The notes under the pieces: generated by a model
The model's input: only the letters and a program-made list of their open reading frames with translations
Databases searched by the model: none
What the model was told of the DNA's origin: nothing
Assembly: GCA_944472155.2 (NCBI GenBank)
Contig: OX235277.1
Location: 20,594,804 to 20,658,803, forward strand
Direction: 5' to 3'
Length of the DNA: 64,000 bases
Source: Trichobilharzia szidati
Taxonomy: Eukaryota > Platyhelminthes > Trematoda > Strigeidida > Schistosomatidae
Shown here: piece by piece, positions 1 through 12,835 of the stretch
How positions within the stretch are numbered: the stretch's first letter is position 1
How the letters are laid out: the number at the start of each line of letters is the position of its first letter
Made by a program: the position numbers and the translations under genes

Positions 1-1029
1 GAAACCATTTGAGCATGACGGTTTTCATAAATACTGTCGAAAGCTGTTTCGATATAAATCTTGTGATTATTATGAATAAATTATTTTTCTATAGACAAAG
101 TCGTCAGTCCACTACCTCAGCGTGTCTGTTTTTCAAAACGCATGCCTACATCTTCTTTTACGACAACGCTCAAAGCGCAATTACATCTGACCGAGTACTT
201 GTCATGCACATGGTATAGTGTACACAATGCGACACGATCATTTGTGTAGTGCTGACGCTTGTGTAGAAGACTGCTTTCTACTTTAAATGATTATTAGATG
301 GACTAAAATGTAGGTTAAGACAGATGCACGCACTTGGTCTATCTGACATCCCTTATAGTTCATCATATATCCACATCTATTAAGTACGTAAGAGCCCAAA
401 TACATTCTGTATCAACAAGTTCAGCTTTCGACTGGCTATGATACTCTGTTGAGGGAGGACCTAGAGGACCTAAAGTGTCATAGTGACTTTCAAATTAAGG
501 ATATTTGTTGATGGGATAGAAAAAGCGAGTTTCAGTTTTCTTATTTCACGACCGATCACTCGATTACGTCGTCGATCTGGTGTGAATTTTCCACAATAAC
601 TATATCAACTAAGCATATTTGTTATATTTAAGCACACAAAACATCCATTTTCCATCAGACTGCGTTATGCATGTGTAGTTTAAAAATTAGTTCGAAATTG
701 TGTTGTGCTTGAAATCATTGTAGCTAAATAAATCTGACCTCGAATAAATGGACTAGGACAGGACTTATAGCCGATATTGTTTTTAAAATATTTATGAATG
801 TCAATCCGAGTTCGGCTAACTTTCAAAAAGCTCAACCGCGATAATTTCAGAAGTTCTTGTGGTAATTTATTCTCACAAATGCACGATGACAGTTCTTATA
901 GAATCTAGTAGAAATGCTTGTAATTCATAGTGAACGAGAAGCAGTATCAAGTTAAACCACGTGTTGTTATCAGATAGAAAACCACTGGAATTTAGCGTGT
1001 AATATACAACTGTTTCTTTGTAGCTCGGG

Positions 1030-1130
1030 ACTCGTTGGCATCGTGTACTCAGTGGGGTCCCAACTCAGGAACTTCTAGGTACAAGGCGAACTTGCAGACA
1101 ATTTAACCGCTGAGGCCAGACTCTTTGGCT
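1030..1130 (-). mobile_element. possible tRNA-like SINE remnant
   Basis: The - strand reads TGGCCTCAGCGGTTAAATTG (box A-like) and, about 35 nt later, GTTCCTGAGTTGGGA (poor box B). It is locally GC-rich. It is too decayed to assign with confidence. Confidence 0.38.
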
Positions 1131-1574
1131 AACGAATTTAAATTTCTAACAGTTCTTCATTTTAGTGCAACTGGCACCAGCCAATTTTATTGCAGAGTAT
1201 TTTTCTCCACTTCTGCGTGGGTGACCCTCACTGGTCAAAGCCGAATTCTTACAAGCTAATTATTGGATACAGTTTTTGTTGACTACAATACATCACTTAT
1301 TCTACTTTGATGGAAAAGTCCCTGAAAGAAAAGTTACATGAGCAACGTTTTCCAGTCGTGTGAACAGACTACATTGGAAATAAGCAAGAAATTGTACTGG
1401 AAAGATCATCAGGTAGTCGGCGGAGTATGGCTGCATTTGAAGTTGAAAAATATATCAAATAAATAATATGGAACTTGAAAACATTCGGTTTGACTAAGGT
1501 TGTTTCAAAAAGAGTTTTATGAATACATTCCTTAACTACAGACACTCTTGCTGAGGTTACATGTTCTCATCATC

Positions 1575-1745
1575 ACATTGGGATTCAAACCGGTGGGTGC
1601 GTACTGCTGGAGATTCCCAAACCAGTTCAAAACATCTGTTCAGTACTCCCAAGTTTTCCACTGGTTCTCTAACTAATGTCACCTCATGATGAAATTCTGT
1701 AACCAATCAAATCCCTACAAACCAACACTTGAAACTCTTGCTGAG
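1575..1745 (-). repeat. dispersed repeat family F, copy 1
   Basis: The reverse complement contains TGATTGGTTACAGAATTTCA, TCATGAGGTGACATTAGTTA and GGAAAACTTGGGAGTACTG. These align collinearly with 15017-15100, and the start and end with the copy at 61.0-61.25 kb. A tRNA-like B-box (GGTTTGAATCCC) lies toward its end, so it is probably a SINE family. Confidence 0.62.
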
Positions 1746-4700
1746 GGTTTACTATTTCACAAGTGAGATTATGTAAGTGCAGGAAAAATTTTAAGGTAAC
1801 TGTCAAGGTGACATGTTGTCAGTTACGAAGGGGCTCTAAGAATGAAACGCGTCTCTTAGAACTCGCAGTTGCATAACCTATGAACAGGGTTTCAAATTCA
1901 AACAAAACAAAAAAATTTCAGTGGAAAGTGTGTCCATTTTGGAATGGATCAATTATTTATAACTATATTTGATAGTCCATTACCTCGACACAATCTACTC
2001 AAATCGTTGATGTATTTCAGATCACTACTAATCACGTAAGAATTTGAGTTGGATCTAATCCACTATGCAATTCGTCCTATGCTTGTTGATTCTATTGAAT
2101 TTCAGGTTCACAAGTAATATATTTGGTAATCACTCAACTGGTTGTACTCATTACCAATTTCACATTATCCTGAAAGACTTTTTGATATAAGTATAAAACG
2201 TGGGCACTGTAGTAGAGCATAACTCCACTATGGATAAGATTTTATTTTGATAAATCACACAGTGTTGTACAGTAATATTAACTGATGACGTCTCTAGCAT
2301 AAACTATTGCTTATGATGATGAGTTAATAGTTAATCACGAGAAAAGGCATACTTTCTTCTAGTAAACTTTGTTCCTAACCACAGGAGCACAGCATTCCAC
2401 TCTTTCCATTCACATAAGAAAAATTAGATTGCCGATCATATGCGGCAGATTATTGTCCAAAGATTTCTATTCTATACACATTTGTAGTGGAATTCCAGTC
2501 GCTGTTTACGAAGAATTCTATTGTGTTTTCTTTTTTTAACCAGTCAGAATTTTACTAACGTTTCATGCCTCAAAACATTCATGAACATAGCACACTACTC
2601 ATAAGTAGTTCGACTGTTGACTTCAATAATCCAATGGAATTAGCCAGCAATCATTATTGCAAATGGATGATATTTATGAGAAAAACATAATGGGTAAGTT
2701 ATTATTCAAATTACATAAACATAAATTGTTGCTGTTCCCTTCAATTTAGTCAGTTGGAACAATCTCCTAATTAGTCAGTGAATGTAGACACTAGACAATA
2801 TAGAAATATTGTCTTAGCATTAACTGAAGATCCAGGTGTATACTGTGTTGATCACAACATTCTGTGAAAAAATAAGTTCTTGAATCAACACATCCCACAG
2901 TTTTGTAACAATTTTAAAATGATATGACCAGTGAGTCCTTGAATACTTGTCTATTACAAGTCTCATTCCATCTATGGTTGTATATGGTACACATTGGTAG
3001 AGTTATTTTGAGCGTAGTACCCAAGCACCTCGATAGCATGTCTCTTAGCACTTATAATAATGTTTCAAATGTCAAGAAATAACCACATGAAGCTTTATTC
3101 TGTCGCTTTTAGTTAGTGGTGTGCACCTAATGTTCAAAACATAGACATTCACTATGACTAATTTTGAAGAAGCAAATCGCGAGAATATGTAGTGCTAGAA
3201 CCCATTGGAAGTGAGTAAACCATGCAATATGAAGAATTGAAAAGACAATTATGCATAATTGATTCTGGGGAATTTGGTGGTTTTTTTATTTGTCTGGCTC
3301 TTAATTAGACGAGACCAGTGTAAGATTAGACTGAAGACTTTGAGTTGCGACAGGTTCCGCTTTGTGAAGTGGAGAAATGTCGATACCACTGACGATATTT
3401 TGCTTTTATTTTGAAATAAAATCAGGAAATTAATGTTCCGAAATAAATAAGTCACCGATTTTATGATTAACTGAATATAATACTCACTTATTGGGATAAC
3501 GCACGAAGGGATAAACAGATGCACTGAAATTGCAAGGAAAGCAACAACGACAAGTAATTTTCATTAAATCAACAGAATAAATACAAACATCAGAACAAAG
3601 ATATTGATCTATGGAATAAGAGATGGTTATTACAAAGTTAGATGAAATCTCTACTACAACCAAAAATATTATCTACTGTCAGCCTTGGTAAAAAAAAATC
3701 ATTTTATACCGTTGAAAATCTACTGGTATTGATGAACACATTGAATGCGAATTTCTAATAAGCAAACCAATTTAATTAATTCTTGAACACAGTTAACTTC
3801 AAGTAACGAAATACAAAGTTCAATATACTTCAATCTCAAACAAAATGAAAAAAAGCCTAGTAAGAAACTGCGGTCTACATAAAGGAAAATAATTTCATAA
3901 TGAACGTGTTATTAATTGTCAGTTTCGATTCAACAACAAAATATAAGATTGCACAAGTATAAAACTGGAAATATCTCAGTGACTGATTAGCCATATTACG
4001 TTTCATAGTTTTGTTGTTGTTAAACTGCTAAAGAAATTGCTCAGTGAAAGGATCTTCAATTCAACAGATGTTTGACTTCAAAAAAATGGCTGAAGTGCTT
4101 TGCTTCTATAGGATAAAGAGGCGTTTTCAATATGAAGCTTACATGTTGATGAATGGATAATAAGCTGCTAAGTGGATTTCAGCATCGTTGGTTTATATTT
4201 CAGGAATACATCATTATCATTTCTCACACAAGATACAGCCTGCTGTGTTTGAATTCTAGAGGGAGATTAGTTAATTAAAACGTGAAATTAGAAGATTTGG
4301 GTGGTGAATATGTTTCACAGAAGTGAAGATGATGAATGGAGTTTGCTGATTTGAACGATACACGGACTTCATTTGATAAACAAATTACATGCTTCTCACA
4401 GGGAAAAGAAATAAATTGTGGACTTCCTCACCGATAGATAAACATGCTTTACTGATTCGCTGTTTCGCTCCAGTCACAATTCATTCTTAGCAGTATAAGT
4501 AGCGAACCCTAAATTTTCTGCGTTCAGCTATTTAAAATCAATATCACTGGTCTTCCACACAAATTCACTCATGAAGTCAATTTTTTGTTCATTTCAGCGC
4601 CTATGTTTTGCGTTTCGTGGATATATATTTTTCTTCAGATGTGTTTTGACTTCTTTTTTGTTCTACAAAACATTGAAGATGAAACGGTACAATTGTTTAG

Positions 4701-7669
4701 AATAGGTTGTAAACTGAGAGTTCTACTGCTAATCGAATAGCAGGGCGTGTCCAGTAGACTTACATTTACTCTATCAAACGTTATTCCGTTTTCACCAAAT
4801 TTCGTTTACCTTTCGATGAAATTGTATGAAATTCTCACAATTTGAACACAGAAATATATCTCACTTTTACTGTGTTAGATGAAAAGAGTCAAATGAGCAA
4901 TCGACGGGAAGATGAGCGCAGTGGTTTGAAAAAAAGTTCACTGCGACTCCTGGCAGAGGAGACTAAATATACAAGGTGAATGACTGTATCATACAAGATT
5001 TGATAATATGTGGTGAACGTGCACGAAGAATAAATTCAAATACATTTTCAGAAAGAGAGAATAATTGTTGAGTAATTTTCCCGTTCGATTTGACTATAGG
5101 CTTCCAAGCGTAAAAGCCTTTTTCCTAATTTAATTTGATTTCAGTTTTCTAGTATTCTCTTTACATTAAGAAGAAATACGAAATCGGAGGGACTCATGCA
5201 TTTTAAAGTTAACGAAATGTGGCTCATCTTCCGTTTTCAGTGCACTAAAATCTTCGTGAAAGTTTGTTAGTAGTGAAATCGAAGATTGAGTAGATAATAA
5301 TGCGAAGGCAAAAGCTCAATATCGCTCAATTCTCAGAGTTCTTTAAGTTTAAGAAATACACCACAGGCTGATATAGATGGATCACTTCTCAGCGTTAATT
5401 TTCGCGTATATTTTAATCGTAATAGAGAAAAGATTATTTGAAACTCCACAATCCAATTCCCATCCAACTTGTCAGTTTATCATAAGAATCTTCGTATTTT
5501 CTTGATATGATTGAAAGCTGAAATAATAATTTCGTTAAGATGAAATATAGATGTCTTAGACAACTCTGTGGTCCAACAAATGCCTGTCTTCATAATCATC
5601 ACAAACTAATGATTCATCTCACTACAGGTGCAGAGGACAATGTCGTCGTACTTCTGCCTGGATCTCACATGTTGCGGTCACAATAGATTTACGAGGCTGT
5701 AATGACCTAATGTTTCGTCGAATGCGAAATCTAGTAGCCTCTGAACGTTCCCTCTGCAGAGATGAACTCTTAATATAGAGTACTATGATTCAAAATTTAT
5801 GAGGATTTCCATGTAGTGGAATGTTATTATTCGTGTCCAATTGATTTACTTGAGAAGTTTTGATAGTCGTGATCACAGACTTCTGAAAATCACAGCAGAG
5901 GTGACCAACTTAGGTTGGAAACCAATCCATACAAAGTGGTGTTTCACAAATAAGAGAAATAGCCATTGTTTCGAGTGAAATAAGCTTACCAATCTGATTC
6001 CATTGCAAGGATTTTGCGCATGGCGTCAACCTCTGGTGTTCTCAGCATCTTTATTTTGCCAAGTAAATTAACTTAACTATCTTGAACTGCCTTTATCCGT
6101 GTTCAAATATTTTCTGGATAAAGAGCTGGATATTACGTGTAGAACTCTCGAGACTGTTGTGCTTGCATCCTGTCTTTCTTTAGTTACGTGTTTGCCACAG
6201 AAAAATCTTTGATTTTTCGCAGTAAACTTCTTCAGTCCTCTCTTCTTTGCTCTATGGATTCAAAAGAGCATCTCGTATTCGGTGTTTATCCCTGCAGTCG
6301 TTCAACTTCTGCTATCTTCGTTTCTAAAGTGATCTTCGGATGTCTGATTACGGCTTTTTCTTACCTTATTTTTCGTTTCTTCCTAAAGTGGTTATGTTGA
6401 TTTCCTTCCAGCTTATTTTAGAGATATTCAGTGTTCCTCTGCTCACGTTAGCTCGGTGTCCTTCACGCTACAAACTGACAAGCGCTAGACTGTATGCACT
6501 GATTGTTGAAACGAAGCAAATAACTGGATTCTCCACTGTCAGTCAAGGCATGTTGATGAAAATTTTACGAAGGTTAATCTTGAGGGGATTGAACACGCTT
6601 TATTTAAAGCGAAGTGACAATGTTCTTCCAAGTTATCTTCAAACATAAAAAGTAGTGAATGTGTGAAGAAGGTAGTGTCTTCACCCAAAGCAAAAAATTA
6701 AAGGGTTTGGAATCATGGCAAAAATATTTACAAAACCTCTAGTATCCAATTCTCTTATCAAATTTTCAATTTTATTTTATTATTTTCACAAATCGCTTAT
6801 TTCTCTCAGGATTTTAGATGTATTTTGAAATTTGATTCTGTAGAAAGTTATAAAATAGGCTTGATATCGTCTTATCTCACTTTATTGTAAAATAAAATCT
6901 CTCAGATAAATAAAATCAAAAACAAAGTCGAAAACTGTCACATTTACTCAGTCAAATTTCTTAAAATTTTTATCAAAAACGCCTCTACCAAAAATAGAAT
7001 CTGCAGATATTTGATTTTTTGGAACAATCAGTACACGAATTTTACTGTCAATGTGTAGCTTAAGTAAAAACTGATTAATCGATGGAGTACGTGAATGTCC
7101 TTGCAAACAACGGTAGTTTTTATCGAATGAATCTAGTGATCAGAGATGTTGCCTTTTTTATTTTGCACTGCTTTTTCGAGTTGAGTGGTAGATTAGGTAT
7201 GCGAAATTAGTGGAAGTAGCAATAACAAACTAAATGATTTAGCATCAACGACATGAAATTTCATCATAAACTAGCAGTTTATCCGACATCATTTGTTACC
7301 TCAGGGACTTTCATCATTCACAACTAACTTATATGGGGTAGACTGATTCCGAATTGTTGATAACATGACAGTTTCAGTGTTATGTTCATCACAAAGCCAA
7401 CTCAGCTGAAAGGAGAGGGGAAATCATGCCAGACTTAATTTTTGTATGATTTTAATAAGAAGCGAGTTAACGAAACGCATTCAAACACTCAAAAGAATAA
7501 CAGAAAGAGTAACTACATCTTTCTATAGGGTAGTATTTTCATTCAATCATTTGGTTGAAATCCAATGGTCAATGAAATTTCGCCTCACAGGTGACGTCCT
7601 TAAATCACTATTTGACGGAATTGACAAGTATTGTGCCACGATTTTTTTATCCTTCACGTTTTCCAGTGG

Positions 7670-7882
7670 AATATAGGGCTTCAAGCTAGTGTCTTGAAGT
7701 TTCTGTAGCAGTGTTTACTTTACAGGATGGGGTTGCTAGCCCCATGCCCAACCTTTCCTCTTCACCAGCATCATTTCTGGCTTGGCGAGGTAAAGGAGTG
7801 CGTCGGCCGGGGTTCGAACCCCGGACCATGTGCATGGTTGGCGAGCGTTAAACCGCTGTGCCGCCGGCGCGTCAGCCAAATA
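7670..7882 (-). mobile_element. tRNA-derived SINE-like element
   Basis: On the - strand, from about 7872 to 7800, a tRNA-like head has box A-like GGCACAGCGGTTTAACG and a perfect box B GGGTTCGAACCCC within a 5-bp GC stem. It is followed by CTCGCCAAGCCAGAAATGATG and a tail containing GGGGCTAGCAACCCC. The GC-rich block stands out sharply from the AT-rich surroundings. A functional tRNA is unlikely: there is no complete cloverleaf, and the head runs straight into repeat sequence. Internal RNA polymerase III boxes are the defining mark of such SINEs. Confidence 0.75.
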
Positions 7883-10800
7883 TATTACTACTGGACAAAT
7901 ACCGACACGCATTCATTGGATCACAGAATGTTTCTGAAATCTGTATTTCGAGTTGATCCTTTTGTTGGAAATTTCAATACTTTCCTCCAGTGACAGGTTA
8001 TATTTTTCGCCGAAATACTTTCATCTACAAATCGCTCGAAGTCATAGTATTTATTCACCTAAATTCTGTAGGAAGATTTGATGTGTTTTGTTAGTTGGTT
8101 AATAACAGATCACTCACTGACCAGCAGCATACATGTAAAACAGATTGTGCTATAATACACATTAAAGCCTTTACAAATAATCTGAAGTTGACTAGGCAGT
8201 TTAGGATTCAATGATAATTTATTCCTGTGAAGTTGTATCATTTCATAGGTTACATTCAATATCACACACCAGGTTTCATGCACGAACATCCATACGTAGC
8301 GTGATGTAGTTGATCTTAGCATGTAGTTGTCATCCAATGACCAACAAAACAGATGCAAATTGTCCACAAATACAGATGGGCATATACAAAAATATTCTGA
8401 GGCTATAGCAATCGGACCTCATTTTGTATAAAAAATCAATTTCTCTTAATCTGAGCAGACACTTCAAGAGTAATAACCGAATTCTTTCATGAGATTTGTG
8501 TCAATTATAATATTCCTTCTCCCAAAATACACTATTATCTTGTTGCTTGTGTTTGACTTTCTACTTATTTCATTTTTCTATGAATGGATTGACTTGTAGA
8601 AGTGATATGCGTTTTTGTTAACTGCCTGTTGCAGATTTAAACTTTTCAGATGAACTCTGTCTTGTAATGATGCTATTTAGTCAGCTTTATGTGTGCAACT
8701 ATTTTCATGTTGAATCTTAATATTTAATGTATTCAGACGCGTATACATTGATCGCTTATTCTTCCTTTGTCTTTCTTTGCACTGTAGTAGGAATGTGGTT
8801 TCAAGTGATGACTTGAAGTGATCTGTATACTAAATGTCTATCATGACAATTCAGTTGAAACCTCATAAAGGAAGCTTGGTCACTTTTTTTCTGGATATCT
8901 CTCACTTGTCATGGCTGCTTCCAGCATAATATGTTGACACTTTGCTTTCATCGACAAACACCAAGCTAAGTGCTTCCATCTTCTTCTTCCACCGAAAAGG
9001 CCAATTATCCTCGGAGAGGGCTGTTCAAATAAGCAAACAAGTCTTGGCGCTAATTTACATTTTTACCGCTGCTGATAGATCGAATAGTTGATTCAACAAT
9101 ACATTTACTGTATTTCAGTTAGAAAGGTATCGATGCAATTTCTCCGGTCCAAAATCTTTCATTCTCATCTAATTCAGTAGCTGGTTTGACGTTCTTTTAT
9201 AATGATTGAGGTTTCATTAATTTCAAGACCTTTTGTTTCTCGCAATTTTCAGTTCCGATGTCAGTTTAAAACCGCAGTATACCTAGGAATTCATACTGTT
9301 GTTCATTCGTTATGCAATGGTTATTCCCTCCATATTTACAACTGAGGCACCTGAATGGAAAGCAACTTTATAATGAGAATATTAGCATACTTGTGAAGGT
9401 AATTTACGTTTTAATATTCAGAATACCTATTTGTTTGTAATATTCCGTCGACACGAACAGCTTGTCAGATGATAGTTTGATTTGCGCTAAACTAGTATCA
9501 AGTGCACCAGATCAAAAGGATATTTTTTTGGCATTTTCCAATGAATCTTCAAATCGCTTTTAATCATAGGTTTATTACAGTCATGAGCGTCATGGAGTGA
9601 CTTTGCGTATGAAGCAAATGCAATATAAAGTGTGTGAGTTTTGAAATTTCATGTTTCTAATTAACTTCAGTAAAGATATCTTTTATAATGCTATCTATTC
9701 AAAGTTAATTTTACTAAACCCTCTGTGAATGGGTTGTTCTTGATCCTCACACTGTGATCATGCCTTTAGTTATCTGCTATCCTGACCTTTTAAAATTTAG
9801 GCACACTATGGTTTGAATTCACAGAACTCTTACAGTTTTCTTAGTCAGTATAATGTCAATGAAGAAGCTTATTAAATTAATTGATCAGGATTACATATGA
9901 GATATTTTCTTTGAATTTTGTCATCACAAATATTCAAATATCCATGCAATAGAATAATTATCCTCACAAAAAATTTGTGGTGTAGACCACCGCTTACGTT
10001 CATACATCTGGTTTCTGAACAATGTCAAATTCTTGTCAAATTGTGCTACTTTGTTGGTCAATTTAAAGAAGCTCGGCAACAACAGTAGTCAAACAAGAAT
10101 TTTCCAGAAAATATAATTCATTGCGACTTTTTGTTTTCTCCTCTACTTCAAAATAGGTCAGTTGAGCAAGAAGGGGAACAGTGAATTCTGGATACACCTA
10201 CAAAGTATCCTAAATTGTTTTCCTAATCGTCACAAAGCTCTTAAGAAGAACTCAATGTGCAATCTGATATGTTGTATATAGAAAAACATTTGGCACATTG
10301 TTGTGATATTTGCTTCACATTTTGTAAGAATTATTTTTGTAATTTGGATTATTTAACACTGATATATAATTGAAAGCCTATTGTAAATTTTAAAATGAGT
10401 TCAGAACATGACATTTCGTCCACACAACTAAGAAGCCAATGGACATATACTTCCCTGGTTAGTTCGAATTTCACAGCGTCAGCATTCTGTTTATGCTTCA
10501 CATTCCCAGTCGCTGTCTTCCATCCTGTTTGTCACATATTCATTCCTCAGTTTTAGTGGTGTGGTCAGTTTAATTTTGCGTAACTAGTCATGATTTCCTA
10601 CCACACATCAACTGAAACGGTAGCTTGGTTGTTGTATCCTGACGATATTCTAATACAATCAACAGAATCGTTCTTCATTTTTCTTAAGTAGTTTTGAAAC
10701 AGTGAGAGTTTAGACAGAGCTAAGCCAATCTGTTTAGAAGATACTTCTTTCGTTCATTTCCATAATCTGTAAGTCAATAAATTCTTTTGCGTATGTCGTG

Positions 10801-12768
10801 TTCAAGAAGATCAAGTTTTCATGTAATGACAGACTAATGAGACGAGAAACGGATGACATGGTTTTGAAAACAAGTTAAAATGGTGGCAATTGTTCATAAG
10901 ATTGTATATCTAGAAAGAGGACAGAATAAAATGAATATTTCATGTCAGGTAACTTAACTGTCAACAAAAGCAACATTCACTTACTGTGCTATAGACAGTT
11001 ACACTCAGATGAAACGAATCTGACAAACAATTAGAACACATTATTGCGACGGCAAAATCGTTTTTCAATTGAACAATCTTAGTATTATTTACTGAAATCA
11101 TGAGATAGTCTTTTGTGTAATACAATTACTCAGAAGTAATTTCCATAGATAGGACATGACGTAACAGTTGAGGTTACATGAGAAAAGGCCGTCTGAAACT
11201 TGATAAGTCGCAAACTCAAAAGAAATTCACTTTAGAACACAGGAAATAAAAACAGGTGTTTCGGCTAAGAGTCTTCCTTCGAAATATATAGACCTTTATC
11301 AGTTCGCATAATCGTATATTTATGATTTCGAAATTGTAAGACCTGTCCTCAGACATCTTTAATTAAATTGTTACAACCCTAATTCATACCCTCTCACTAA
11401 TAAAGTCACATTTTGTTCATATAATTTGTATATCATCCCCTTATTGTTTTGATTGTTGCTATTATTTCTGATTGAAACAACTTTCAGTACTATCTGATAT
11501 TTATTTATTTCGCTAAACATAATATTTTACGATGTTCCGTCATAGTTTCCACCTCGCTGAATTTCAGTCGCCTACTATTCCTAGTAGTTTCACAAACTCT
11601 TCTAAGATTTGTACATTTCATGGATTATTTTAGAAGAAAATAGTCAATCTATTTGTCTCGAGTGATTTACATTATTACCAACTAATATTATTATATGTGT
11701 GTGGATACATTTGTACGAATATGCAGCCTGAAAACTGTCATTCGACGGTAAGTAGTGTAAATAAGTGTCCACAAGACAAACAATGAAAAGGGAATGCGTT
11801 TCAATACTTCCTCGTTGTAATCAACATAGAAAGTGGTTGAGGAGATCAAAAATTTCCCATCATGTAACTTTATACCAGTCTGCGTAATCATACATAACTA
11901 ACTCAAGTGTCTATACTGAAGTGTTTTTATTTCTAAGTCATGACTGAATTTTCCACCTTCTAGTCTAGTCTCCTAAAATGTAAATTCGATATTTAGAACA
12001 AATACGTTTATGTAGCATACATTAGGCTGCGTATTCATTGCGAGGAAATGTAGCGTCAGATGGTCTCATTGGAATCTGATTGCTTTGTGCATTCATGGAG
12101 ACTTGAAAGTTAAGCGAATACCAGGCGTTGGTTCAATGTTTTAGCAGGAATTCACTGCAAAACAGATGCATAACACGTAGACCTTTGACTCTCTACTGCG
12201 TGAATTCCATTGTGAAAATTTCATCGCACCGCGTATTTATTAATATCAGCGATTTTCACATTAAGAAATGGTCACTGTTATGGTAACATTTTGAGCAAAA
12301 CTTTTTACCGCATAAATTTCATTCACACGAGACAGTCATACGGAGAAGTGTTCTAAGAAACCAGATTATTCGAGTAGATATTTACATTTAGTCGTAGAGT
12401 TGAGACTCCGCTCTTTTGTCAGCGTTTCATATTCTCAGTACAAAACAAACGTGTAGATCTGGTAACACTGATAGATTGAATTTGATATCCTTTTTTGTGC
12501 GTGACAGTATTGATTTTCTTTAGATTTTTCAAAGAAGAAACTTTCCAAATATTGCTCCTCAAGTTGGAACTGTACACATTTGCTACGATAAAAGTGTGTC
12601 AGAATGTGAACCACAGTGTGTGTCTAGTATTCCAATTTTTATTCTCTAACTTCAGTGGTCAGTGTTGCTGAACAATACCTATTGGTCATATTTAGCAGAT
12701 TTAAGACTTTGCATAAATGGTAGTGAAGATAATTTGTACTCATATTTGTCGATTCGGATTAAACAGTT

Positions 12769-12835
12769 ATGAAAGTTATACTGAGCCTGCTTTTCTGCTT
12801 GTTCATCATGGTGATTCACATTGGAGGTAACTCAG
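12769..12835 (+). CDS. exon 1: signal peptide exon of the MEG-like gene
   Basis: The ATG at 12769 opens 22 codons starting MKVILSLLFCLFIMV and ending HIGGNS, followed by a lone G before the donor CAG|GTAAG at 12836. This is a textbook secretory signal: one Lys, then a hydrophobic core of about 14 residues, then small and polar residues. The short length and phase-1 end match the first coding exon of schistosome MEGs, which is usually a conventional exon carrying just the signal sequence plus 5' UTR. The sequence runs on to stops soon after the donor, so the exon must be spliced. The start was chosen because it is the only ATG giving a signal peptide in frame with this donor. The transcription start is not visible; an AT-rich stretch sits about 50 nt upstream. 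Confidence 0.8.

Larger units (their letters stand above)
1..12700 (+). other. upstream non-coding sequence
   Basis: Apart from the repeats at 1.0, 1.6 and 7.7 kb, I see nothing with gene-like structure. 6040-6650 has slightly higher G+C and two overlapping open stretches of 70 and 102 codons on the + strand, but no recognisable protein. 5580-5770 is another short GC-richer patch. The upstream promoter of the MEG must lie near 12.6-12.75 kb but shows no clear core element. Confidence 0.5.

Noticed and set aside
7800..7872. A genuine tRNA gene
   Set aside because: Boxes A and B are present, but the acceptor stem does not pair and the sequence continues into a repeat tail; called a SINE instead.
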